This document shows positions 48,580 to 57,217 of a DNA stretch of 64,000 nt, in pieces. Under the pieces are notes generated by a model. The model saw only the letters and a list, made by a program, of their open reading frames with translations, was not told where the DNA came from and did not search any database. The stretch is from an uncultured Acidobacteriia bacterium (lineage in GTDB: Bacteria > Acidobacteriota > Terriglobia > Bryobacterales > Bryobacteraceae): positions 248,001 through 312,000 of the forward strand of contig CAIKMJ010000046.1 of NCBI GenBank assembly GCA_903828455.1, in the 5' to 3' direction. Made by a program: the position numbers and the translations under genes. Each line of letters opens with the position of its first letter. Within the stretch, counting starts at the first letter, position 1.

Positions 48580-49891
48580 GCACCCCCATGTACTCCTCCA
48601 GCCGCCGCAGCGCCCGCTCGCAGATCATCGCCTGCCTCTCCGCCCTGTCCCGCGGATTCGGCTCCGGCAGCGGAAACAGATCGAACGCGATGTTCGCCGG
48701 CTGATAATGCTTCGGATTCGCATTCGCAATGTAGTGGCACAGCGACCCGATCGCCGTCTCCCGCGGAAACGGCCTCACCGCTTCACCCTGCAGCTGCGCC
48801 GCCGCCAGCTGCCCCGCCGCCAGGCCCGTCGCAATCGACTCCACATACCCTTCCACGCCCGAAATCTGCCCCGCGAAAAACACCTTCGCATGCGACCGCA
48901 GCCGCAGCGCCTCGTTCAGCAGCTCCGGCGCATTGATGTACGTGTTCCGGTGAATCTGCCCGAACCGCAGAAACTCGGCATTCTCCAGCCCCGGAATCAG
49001 CCGCATCACCCGCTTCTGCTCGCCGAACCGCAGGTGATTCTGGAATCCCACCAGGTTGTAACTATCCGCCCGCAGATTCTCCTGCCGCAGCTGCACCGCC
49101 GCATACGGCCGCCGCCCCGTCCGCGGATCGGTCAGCCCCATCGGCTTCATCGGCCCGAACCGCAGCGTGTCCCGCCCGCGCCGCGCAATCTCTTCAATCG
49201 GCAGACACGCTTCGAAAAACGGCGTGTCGTTCGGGATGTGCGCCTCTACCGCCTGCGCCGCCAGCAGCTCGTCCACGAACCGCTCATACTCGGCCTTCGT
49301 AAACGGACAGTTCAGATAATCGCCCGTGCCATCCAGCGACTTGTCATACCTCGACGCCGCGAACACCACCGACCGGTCAATCGTCGTCGCATCCACAATC
49401 GGACTGATCGAGTCATAAAAAAACAGCCGCCCCGATCCCGTCAGCCGCGCTATACTCTGCGCCAGCCCGTCGCTCGTCAGCGGCCCCGTCGCCACAATCG
49501 TCGGCCGCTCCGGATCGATCTCGGCCACCTCTTCCCGCCGCACCTCGATCCGCGGATGCCCCTCGATCGCCGCCGTCACCTCATCGGCAAACGCCACCCG
49601 GTCCACCGTCAGCGCATTCCCGCCCGGCACCCGCGCCTTCGCCGCCGCCCGCATCAGCAGCGATCCCAGCCGCCGCAGCTCTTCTTTCAGCAGCCACGAC
49701 GCCGAAGGCCTCGCGTCGCTCTTCAGCGAATTCGAACACACCAGCTCCGCCAGCCTGTCCGACTGGTGCGCGTCCGTCGTCCGCACCGGCCGCATCTCGA
49801 ACAACGTCACCGCCACGCCGCGTTCGGCCAGCTGCCACGCCGCTTCGCATCCGGCCAGTCCCGCGCCGACAATCTGAATGTTAGAGGGCAA
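48572..49891 (-). CDS. trmFO: TrmFO, folate-dependent tRNA (uracil-54-C5)-methyltransferase
   Basis: IQIVGAGLAGCEAAWQLAERGVAVTLFEMRPVRTTDAHQSDRLAELVCSNSLKSD; TTG start at 49891 preferred over ATG at 49960. Confidence 0.93.
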   Translation of the reverse strand: MPSNIQIVGAGLAGCEAAWQLAERGVAVTLFEMRPVRTTDAHQSDRLAELVCSNSLKSDARPSASWLLKEELRRLGSLLMRAAAKARVPGGNALTVDRVAFADEVTAAIEGHPRIEVRREEVAEIDPERPTIVATGPLTSDGLAQSIARLTGSGRLFFYDSISPIVDATTIDRSVVFAASRYDKSLDGTGDYLNCPFTKAEYERFVDELLAAQAVEAHIPNDTPFFEACLPIEEIARRGRDTLRFGPMKPMGLTDPRTGRRPYAAVQLRQENLRADSYNLVGFQNHLRFGEQKRVMRLIPGLENAEFLRFGQIHRNTYINAPELLNEALRLRSHAKVFFAGQISGVEGYVESIATGLAAGQLAAAQLQGEAVRPFPRETAIGSLCHYIANANPKHYQPANIAFDLFPLPEPNPRDRAERQAMICERALRRLEEYMGVHG

Positions 49892-49913
49892 GTCCCATTT
49901 TAGTGGCGCGCCG

Positions 49914-52577
49914 TCATCTGCAGTACGCAACGTCCGGCTGCGTCGTCGCCCCGGCTGCATTTCGGAACTGGAAGTTCCAGCACGCCGTCTTATTCGCGTT
50001 CTGCGGCTGCGCCAGCGCCGTCGCCAGCGCGCTTCCGGTCATCTGGATGTACCGGATCAGATACGTCCCGGCCGGATTGTTGTACTTGTCCGAACCCGTT
50101 TCATTCGTCACAAACGGATTCGCCGACGTAAACTGCAGCACCGCGTACCCGTCCGGCGCCGTCGTCAGCGTCATGTTCGTGTCGTTGAACGGCGTCACCG
50201 GCGGCTGCCGCAGCGTCTTATATTTGCTGCCCTGGTTCGGCAGATCCGGGCTCGGCACGCCGCTGATGCAGTTGTCCGTTATGTACGGAAACGTGTCGAT
50301 CACGTGATACGCATACGTGTACGGATACCCCGCCGGAATCTGCGCCCCGCTGATCGTGATCCCGCCGCACGAATCCCGGTTCGGCGTGCTGCCGTCCGCA
50401 TTGCCGTAGCCGAACACCGCGAATCCGTCCAGCAGCCACCCCACCGGATGCGTATTCCAGTACACGGTCGACTGCTCCGCCATCATGCACACCGGCGCCG
50501 CGTGGTAGTGATAATCGTCCGCCCGCCCCGCATGGCCGTTGCAGATATCCAGCTGCCCTTCTGCCTTCGTATCGCCGTTCGTCGCCGTACAATTGCCGTT
50601 CTGCACGCACGGATTGAAAATCGGCAGCCCGTTGATCGCCACGCCGATCGGCCCCGACGGCACCTGCGTCGCACTCGCCGCCAGCACCGGCTTCAGCGGA
50701 ATCTTCCACCCGTTCGCGCCCTGAAAATTCTGCGGCGTCGGCACCTGCAGATTCGTCGACGTAATCCCGTTCATCGTCTGATCCGTCGTGCTGTCGATCG
50801 AAGCCACATACGCGTAAGTCCCGTCGCAGTTCACCGATGCCGCCCCGTCCGTCACAATCTGTGTCGAATTCCGGATGTACACACAGTTCGTGCTCGACCC
50901 CGTCGCCGTCGCCGCCACCCGCGTGTAGCTCATGCTGATCGATGCCGAACCGAGCGTCACCGGCCCGATCGCCGCCGCCAGCGCCGCGCCCGTCACCTGG
51001 CTCGCCGGAACCGCCAAAACCGGCGCTCCCGACAACGCATACAGCGTCCACGTGTAGCTCTGCGGCCCGCTCAGCTGCGAACACGGCGGATCGTAAATCA
51101 GCCCCGGCGCCACATCGCCCAGTCCCGTCGTCCCCACCAGAAAGCTGTCCTGCGCCAGGCTCTTCGCTGTCGCCGGAATGTTGTACAAAACCCAGTTGTA
51201 CTGCGTGCTCCCGCCCGCCGGCGTCGTACTCATCAGCAGCGCATACATCTGCGTCCCCGCCGGTGCGCCCGACCATGCCAGCGGCAGCGTCGAACCGAAC
51301 CCGTCGCAGGTAAACGACGCCGGCAGCGTTCCGCCGTTCGTCCCCGCCGAACTGGTCAGCGTGAACGTTCCGCCCGTCCCGCCGCCGCCCGTCCCGCCCG
51401 ATGCCGTCGGCACCACCGTCACCGCCGCCGAGGATGCACCCGGCCCCGCCGAGCTGTTCGCCACCACGGTGCACGTGTACGTGGTGCCGTTCGTCAAACC
51501 CGTAATCGCAATCGGACTCCCATTCGCCGTTCCCGTGAACCTCTGCCCGCCGCCCGTACACGTCGCCGTGTATCCCGTAAGCGGCGCTCCCGTCGCGGCC
51601 GGCGGCGGAGGCGGCCCGAACGCCACACTCACGCTCCCGTTCCCCGCCGTCGCGCTGACGTTCGTCGGCGCACCCGGCGTCGTTTGCGTGCTCGCTCCGC
51701 CCGCCGTCACGTACAGCGTCTGCTGTGTGTTCACCGCGCCGCCCACGGAAAACTGCACCAGCTGGTCCCCCGCCGAAAGGTTGGCCGGCACCACCACGTT
51801 GAACTGATACAGCCCCACATTGCCCGGCGCGATCCCCGCATACTGCACTGCCGCCGTGGAATTCCCGATCGTCATCGTGAACGAATTCACCAGCGTCGCC
51901 TGCCCGCCCGCCACCGTCCCCGCCGCCACCGCCGGATTCACCGCACCGAACCCGATCCCGTAAAACGTCAGCGTCTCGCCCGCCGTCGCCGGCGCGGCCG
52001 TTGTGTTCGGAATGCTGCCGTTGCTCACGTAGGCGCCCGTCGCCGCGTGAATCGCCACCGCATATTGCTTGCCGCTCACCTGGAAACTCGCCGGCGCCAG
52101 CAGTCCCGGCTCCTGCGCCTGAATCGTCAGTTGCAGCGCCGCGCTCGCCCTCCCCTGGTAACTCACCACCACCGGCACCGCGCCCGTTGCCGTCGTCCCC
52201 GGCACCTGCACATTGACCTGCGTCGGACTCACATAACTGAGGAACGCCGCCGCCCCCCCCACGCTCACCGTCACTCCGTCCAGCGTCGTCGGCGCCGCCG
52301 CCCCGTTGAAGTCGCCCGCCGCCCACTGCCGCGTCGTCCCCGCCAGATTCGTCCCGTAGATCTCGATCCACGAACCCGGCGCAGCTACGCCCGCATAACC
52401 GCCAAACCCGCTCGCCGTAACAATGTGGTTCAGCGTCGGCTGCTGCGTCGTCTGTCCAAACAACGGCGGCACCGTTCCGTGCGCCACCACCACCATCGCC
52501 AGTACGGCCTGGCAACCGATCAACAGGGGATTCCGAGTCATTTCACGTGCCCTCACGCCGGCATCTTTCGACTCCAT
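49914..52577 (-). CDS. Secreted multidomain protein: TIGR03437-like region, Fn3, PEBP-like domain, YHYH domain
   Basis: Signal-like LLIGCQAVLAMVVVAHGTVPPLFGQ; GSWIEIYGTNLAG...YVSPTQVNVQVP; PEBP-like WVLYNIPA; DDYHYHAAPVC. ATG at 52541 also possible. Confidence 0.85.
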   Translation of the reverse strand: MESKDAGVRAREMTRNPLLIGCQAVLAMVVVAHGTVPPLFGQTTQQPTLNHIVTASGFGGYAGVAAPGSWIEIYGTNLAGTTRQWAAGDFNGAAAPTTLDGVTVSVGGAAAFLSYVSPTQVNVQVPGTTATGAVPVVVSYQGRASAALQLTIQAQEPGLLAPASFQVSGKQYAVAIHAATGAYVSNGSIPNTTAAPATAGETLTFYGIGFGAVNPAVAAGTVAGGQATLVNSFTMTIGNSTAAVQYAGIAPGNVGLYQFNVVVPANLSAGDQLVQFSVGGAVNTQQTLYVTAGGASTQTTPGAPTNVSATAGNGSVSVAFGPPPPPAATGAPLTGYTATCTGGGQRFTGTANGSPIAITGLTNGTTYTCTVVANSSAGPGASSAAVTVVPTASGGTGGGGTGGTFTLTSSAGTNGGTLPASFTCDGFGSTLPLAWSGAPAGTQMYALLMSTTPAGGSTQYNWVLYNIPATAKSLAQDSFLVGTTGLGDVAPGLIYDPPCSQLSGPQSYTWTLYALSGAPVLAVPASQVTGAALAAAIGPVTLGSASISMSYTRVAATATGSSTNCVYIRNSTQIVTDGAASVNCDGTYAYVASIDSTTDQTMNGITSTNLQVPTPQNFQGANGWKIPLKPVLAASATQVPSGPIGVAINGLPIFNPCVQNGNCTATNGDTKAEGQLDICNGHAGRADDYHYHAAPVCMMAEQSTVYWNTHPVGWLLDGFAVFGYGNADGSTPNRDSCGGITISGAQIPAGYPYTYAYHVIDTFPYITDNCISGVPSPDLPNQGSKYKTLRQPPVTPFNDTNMTLTTAPDGYAVLQFTSANPFVTNETGSDKYNNPAGTYLIRYIQMTGSALATALAQPQNANKTACWNFQFRNAAGATTQPDVAYCR

Positions 52578-52652
52578 CCTACTGTTCGTTTATTAAGGAC
52601 GCATGTTGGTATTTAAGGAGGCATGATGGCCCCCGCCTTCACTCCGGCCTTC

Positions 52653-53495
52653 TTACCGCTTCTGCTTCGGCCCGCCCGCCGGACTCAGCAACTTGTACAC
52701 CTCGCGCTTCGAAAGTCCCCTCTGCCGCGCCACGGTCTTCATTGCGTCCATCCGGTCCACCCCGGCATCCACCAGCAGCTGCACCGCCTCTTCCACCGGC
52801 GTGCCGTCATCCACCGGCCCGTTGCCTTTGCCGATCAGCACCACAAATTCCCCGCGCACCGAATCCCGCGCCGCCAGCCTCCCCCGTATTTCTCCCGCCG
52901 TGCCCCGCAGCACTTCCTCGTGCATCTTGGTCAGTTCGCGCGCCACCACCACCTCGCGCGTCCCCATCACCGCCTCAATGTCCTCCAGCGCCTCCAGAAT
53001 CCGGTGCGGCGCTTCATAAAAGATCAGCGTCGCCGCTTCGTCCGCCAGCGACTCCAGCATCCGCGTCCGCTGCCCCTGCTTCGGTGGCAAAAATCCGCCA
53101 AAATGAAACTGATCCGTCGGCAGCCCCGAAACCACCAGCCCCGCCAGCAGCGCCGACGCCCCCGGTATCGCCTCAATCGCAATCCCCGACTTCACCGCCG
53201 CATAAACCAGCCGGTACCCCGGATCGTTCAGCAGCGGCGTCCCGGCATCGGAAACAATCGCCCCCGATTCTCCCGCCGCTATCCGCCCCACCAGCTCCGC
53301 CGCCCGCTCCGCTTCGTTGTGCTCGTGGTAACTCACCGTCCGCGTCTGAATCCCGTAGTGGTTCAGCAGATGACCCGTCGTCCGCGTGTCCTCGCACGCA
53401 ATCCAGTCCACTTCCTTCAGGATCCGCACCGCCCGGTATGTAATGTCTTCCAGATTCCCGATTGGGGTCGAAACCACATAAAGTCGGCCGGGCAT
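52653..53495 (-). CDS. rsmI: 16S rRNA 2'-O-ribose C1402 methyltransferase RsmI
   Basis: LYVVSTPIGNLEDITYRAVRILKEVDWIACEDTRTTGHLLNHYGI; start trimmed from 53525. Confidence 0.95.
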   Translation of the reverse strand: MPGRLYVVSTPIGNLEDITYRAVRILKEVDWIACEDTRTTGHLLNHYGIQTRTVSYHEHNEAERAAELVGRIAAGESGAIVSDAGTPLLNDPGYRLVYAAVKSGIAIEAIPGASALLAGLVVSGLPTDQFHFGGFLPPKQGQRTRMLESLADEAATLIFYEAPHRILEALEDIEAVMGTREVVVARELTKMHEEVLRGTAGEIRGRLAARDSVRGEFVVLIGKGNGPVDDGTPVEEAVQLLVDAGVDRMDAMKTVARQRGLSKREVYKLLSPAGGPKQKR

Positions 53496-53540
53496 GATCT
53501 CCAGTATAGTGGCGCTCCCGCTCACCGCGAATCCGCCGGT

Positions 53541-53569
53541 TGCTATAATCTACTTGCAACTGAGTTGCG
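53541..53569 (+). promoter_or_regulatory. Extended -10 promoter (TGCTATAAT, 53541-53549) with inverted repeat TGCAACT-G-AGTTGCG at the predicted +1
   Basis: Direct reading; IR core GCAACTGAGTTGC 53556-53568; 5 bp before ATG 53574. Confidence 0.6.
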
Positions 53570-53573
53570 TTTA

Positions 53574-54869
53574 ATGCTGCAAACCTTCATCATCACTTTG
53601 AGGGAAGGCGTCGAGGCCGCGCTCGTCATCGCCATCGCCGTCGCCTACCTCAAAAAAATGGGCCGGTCAGACCTCATGCCGGTCGTCTACCGCGCCCTCA
53701 TAACCGCCGTAATTGCCTGTTTTATCGCCGCCTGGGGCTTCACGAAAATCGACCTCAGCGAGGAAGCCTACGAAGGCTGGACCCTCCTCGCCAGCTCCGT
53801 TTTCGTCTTCACCATGGTGCTCTGGATGAACCGCCACGGCAGGCATCTCAAGAGTGAAATTGAAACCCGGTTGCAGAAAGACACCGCCGCTTCCGTCACC
53901 GGCGCGGCCGGCGGCAAAGGCACCGGCGGCGGCACCGGCGTCTTCTTCTTCGTCTTCCTCATGATCTTCCGCGAAGGCGTCGAAACCGTCCTCATGCTCG
54001 CCGCCCTGCGCCTCGATACCTCCGGCATCCTCGAAGGCGCCGGCGCGCTCCTCGGCATCGCCCTCGCCATTGCCTTCGGCGTCGCTTTTGTCCGCGGCAC
54101 CATCCGCGTCAACCTCAAACAGTTTTTCCAGATGACCACCGCCATCCTGATGGTCGTCGTCGCCCAGCTCGCCATCACCGGCCTCCACGAACTCTCCGAA
54201 GGCCAGATCCTCCCCAGCAGCCGCACCGAAATGGCCCTCATCGGCCCCGTCGTGAAGAACGAAATGTTCTTCTTCGTCACTATCCTCGCTCTCGCCGCCG
54301 CCATGATTCTTCTCGAATGGCGTCAGCGTTCCGCCCCCAAAACCGATGGCCTCGAAGGCGCGGCCCTCCGCAAAGTCAAGTGGGCCGCCCGCCGCGAACG
54401 CATGTGGATGATCGCCTCCTGCACCGCCTCCTGCGTCTTCATCCTCCTCATCACCGCCGAATTCATCTACGCCCGCCAGGCCTCCGCCCTCTCGCCCGCC
54501 ACCCCCGTCGCCTTCGACAACCACGCCGTCCGCATCCCCGTCGCCTCCGTCAGCGACGGCGACCTCCACCGCTTCTCCCTCAACGACCAGGGCGTCAGCG
54601 TCCGCTTCATCGTCATCCGCAAGCCCGACAACTCCCTCGCCACCGCCCTCGACGCCTGCCACATCTGCGGCACCCAGGGCTTCTATAAGAAGGGGACCAA
54701 TCTCATCTGCCGCAACTGCGCGTCGGAAATCCTCACCTCCACCGTCGGCACCAACGGCGGCTGCAATCCCATCCCCCTCGCCTCCCGTGTCGAAGGCGCC
54801 ACGCTCGTCATCGATGAGTCCGCCCTCGATGGCGGCATCGGCACCTTCCGCAACGCCAAAGAGAACTAG
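53574..54869 (+). CDS. FTR1 iron permease fused to DUF2318 (Fe-S-membrane-type) domain
   Basis: MLQTFIITLREGVEAALVIAIAVAYL and FREGVETVLM (RExxE); C-term CHICGTQGFYKKGTNLICRNCASEILTSTVGTNGGCNPIPL. Confidence 0.9.
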   Translation: MLQTFIITLREGVEAALVIAIAVAYLKKMGRSDLMPVVYRALITAVIACFIAAWGFTKIDLSEEAYEGWTLLASSVFVFTMVLWMNRHGRHLKSEIETRLQKDTAASVTGAAGGKGTGGGTGVFFFVFLMIFREGVETVLMLAALRLDTSGILEGAGALLGIALAIAFGVAFVRGTIRVNLKQFFQMTTAILMVVVAQLAITGLHELSEGQILPSSRTEMALIGPVVKNEMFFFVTILALAAAMILLEWRQRSAPKTDGLEGAALRKVKWAARRERMWMIASCTASCVFILLITAEFIYARQASALSPATPVAFDNHAVRIPVASVSDGDLHRFSLNDQGVSVRFIVIRKPDNSLATALDACHICGTQGFYKKGTNLICRNCASEILTSTVGTNGGCNPIPLASRVEGATLVIDESALDGGIGTFRNAKEN

Positions 54870-54872
54870 CCC

Positions 54873-56129
54873 ATGTTCTTCCGCATCGTCGAAGAGTCCA
54901 TCCGCCGCGCCCCGCGCCGTAAGGCCCTCGCCGTTGCCGCCATCGCCATGGGCGCCGCCGTCGCCACCGCCATGCTCGGCGTCATGCTCGATATCGGCGA
55001 TAAGATCAACCGCGAGCTCCGCGCCGAAGGCGCCAACATCGTCGTCACCGCCAAAGGCGCGTCTCTCACCGGCGGCATCGGCTCGGTCGCCGCCTCCACC
55101 GCCGGCGCCGCCAACTACATCGACGAAGCCCGCGTCCCCAAAATCAAGACCATCTTCTGGGGCCTCAACATCACCGCCTTCTCCCCGTCCCTCAGCGCCG
55201 CCGACGGCGCCGTCCCCCTCCAGGGCGTCTGGTTCCGCCATCCCTATAAAGCCCCCAACGGCGAAATCAAAACCACCGGCATCCGCGACCTCAACCCCGC
55301 CTGGCAGCTCCAGGGCACATGGCCCAACGACGCCGACTCCGCCACCGCCAACGAATGCCTCGCCGGCGCCGCTCTCGCCCGCCGCAACTCCTGGCAGCCC
55401 GCCCGCGACATCACCGTCCTCGGCCAGCCCTGCCGCCTCTCCGGCATCGTCACCACCGGCGACGAAACCGACGACCGCCTCCTCCTCCCCCTCGCCCTCC
55501 TCCAGTCCCTCACCACCCACCCCGGCCAGATCGACCGCATCGACGTCGCCGCTCTCACCAAACCCGAAGACGACTTCGCCCGCAAAGATCCCCGCACCAT
55601 GACCAACGCCGAATACGAACGCTGGAGCTGCACCAACTACGTCACCTCCATCGCTCACGAAATCGCCGAAGCCCTCCCCGGCACCGAAGCCCGCCCCGTT
55701 CGCCGCGTCGCCGATTCCGAAGGCAAAATTCTCGACCGCATCGCCGGCCTCATGGCCTTCATCGCCGCCGCCGCCCTTCTCTCCGCCGGCCTCACCGTCT
55801 GGAGCCTCACCGCCACCACCATGATGGAGCGCCGCGGCGAAATCGCCATCATGCAGGCCATCGGCGGCGCCCGCTGGCTCGTCGCTTCCCTCTTCACTCT
55901 CGAAGCCGCTCTCATGGGCCTCGCCGGCGGACTCATCGGCTCGCTCTCCGGCGTCTTCCTCGCCCGCTACGTCGGCCAGTCCGTCTTCCACAGCGCCGTC
56001 GAAGTCTCGCCCGTCCTGCCCTTCGTCATCATCGCCGCCGCCATCGTCATTGCCGTCGCCGGCGCCGCCCAGCCTCTCCGCCGCGCCCTGCGCATGGAGC
56101 CGGCCATCATCCTGCGGGAGGGCCTCTAG
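54873..56129 (+). CDS. ABC transporter permease, FtsX/MacB type (1)
   Basis: N-term TM, periplasmic domain, C-term FtsX-like GEIAIMQAIGGARWLVASLFTLEAALMGLAGGLIGSLSG. Confidence 0.9.
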   Translation: MFFRIVEESIRRAPRRKALAVAAIAMGAAVATAMLGVMLDIGDKINRELRAEGANIVVTAKGASLTGGIGSVAASTAGAANYIDEARVPKIKTIFWGLNITAFSPSLSAADGAVPLQGVWFRHPYKAPNGEIKTTGIRDLNPAWQLQGTWPNDADSATANECLAGAALARRNSWQPARDITVLGQPCRLSGIVTTGDETDDRLLLPLALLQSLTTHPGQIDRIDVAALTKPEDDFARKDPRTMTNAEYERWSCTNYVTSIAHEIAEALPGTEARPVRRVADSEGKILDRIAGLMAFIAAAALLSAGLTVWSLTATTMMERRGEIAIMQAIGGARWLVASLFTLEAALMGLAGGLIGSLSGVFLARYVGQSVFHSAVEVSPVLPFVIIAAAIVIAVAGAAQPLRRALRMEPAIILREGL

Positions 56130-57217
56130 TGTTCCTCCGCTTCGTCCTCGGCGCGCTCCGTTATCGCAAGCAGCGCCTCGCCATCGCCTTCGCCGCCCTT
56201 GCCGTCGCCGCCACGCTGTCCACTGTTCTGTTCGGAATCTACGGCACCGTCGGCCAGCGCATCCGCGAAGAATTCCGCGGCTACGGAGCCAACCTCCTCG
56301 CCGTCCCGCTCACCGGCCACACCATCCCGCTTGACCTCGCCGCCGCCGCCGAAAAACTCGGCGCCGAAGCCGCGCCCTTCCTCATCACCTCCGGCCGCAT
56401 CGGCCCCGCATCCGGCGGAGAAATCATCCCCGTCGCCGGCTTCGATGTCGCCAAATCCGCCGCCCTTACCTCCTTCTGGCACATCCAGGGCACGCGCAAC
56501 ATCGCGCCGGGCGAATGCCTCGCCGGCGAACTGCTCGCCTCCCGGCTCCACCTCACGCTCGGCGCACCCGTCGCCCTCCTGTCCGCCCCCTGCACCCTGA
56601 AAGGCATCGTCTCCACCGGCGCCGCCGAAGACGCCGAACTCCTCGTGCCCTTCTCCGATGCCGCCCAACTCGCCGGCCTCTCCGCCGTCGCCAGCCTCAT
56701 CGAACTCCGCGCCCCCTCCGACCGCCTCGAATCCATCCGCGCCGCCCTCGCTCTGCAATTCCCCGCCGCCGACCTCCGCACCAACCTCGCCGTCGCCGCC
56801 ACCGAATCGAGCGTCGTCCTCAAGTTCCGCGCCGCCCTGCTCCTGCTCACCGTCGTCATCCTCGTCATCACCACGCTCTGCGTCAGCAGCAACTTCAGCG
56901 AACTCGTCATCGAACGCTCAAAGGAAATCGGCATCATGAAGGCCCTCGGTGCCGCCGAACGCCGCATCACGGCTTTCTTCATCTCTGAATCCGCCGCCCT
57001 CGCCCTGGTGGCTTCGCTCGCCGGCTACTTCGCCGGCATTCTGGTCACCGCCGCCATCGGCCACCAGGTCTTCGGTGCGGCATTTCACGTTGAACCCAGC
57101 GCCTCTGTCTTCGCCGGCGTCATGGGCGTCATGCTCGCGGTAGCCTCCGTCGCCACCGCCATCTCCGCATCGCGAATCCGCGGCATCCAGCCCGCCATCA
57201 TATTGAGGGGCGAATGA
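56129..57217 (+). CDS. ABC transporter permease, FtsX/MacB type (2)
   Basis: GTG start overlapping the upstream TAG; FsX-like KEIGIMKALGAAERRITAFFISESAALALVASLAGYFAG. Confidence 0.9.
   Translation: MFLRFVLGALRYRKQRLAIAFAALAVAATLSTVLFGIYGTVGQRIREEFRGYGANLLAVPLTGHTIPLDLAAAAEKLGAEAAPFLITSGRIGPASGGEIIPVAGFDVAKSAALTSFWHIQGTRNIAPGECLAGELLASRLHLTLGAPVALLSAPCTLKGIVSTGAAEDAELLVPFSDAAQLAGLSAVASLIELRAPSDRLESIRAALALQFPAADLRTNLAVAATESSVVLKFRAALLLLTVVILVITTLCVSSNFSELVIERSKEIGIMKALGAAERRITAFFISESAALALVASLAGYFAGILVTAAIGHQVFGAAFHVEPSASVFAGVMGVMLAVASVATAISASRIRGIQPAIILRGE

Noticed and set aside
49878-52616. 912-aa plus-strand ORF
   Set aside because: Arg/His/Pro-rich shadow antisense to the TIGR03437/PEBP/YHYH gene; product of high GC3.
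53667-55991. 774-aa minus-strand ORF (Gly/Asp/Glu/Ala-rich)
   Set aside because: Antisense shadow of the FTR1 and permease genes; low-complexity composition typical of GC-rich shadows.
55319-56128. N-terminal part of the 632-aa ORF at 55319-57217
   Set aside because: Arg/Pro/His-rich out-of-frame extension over permease 1; real permease 2 starts at GTG 56129.
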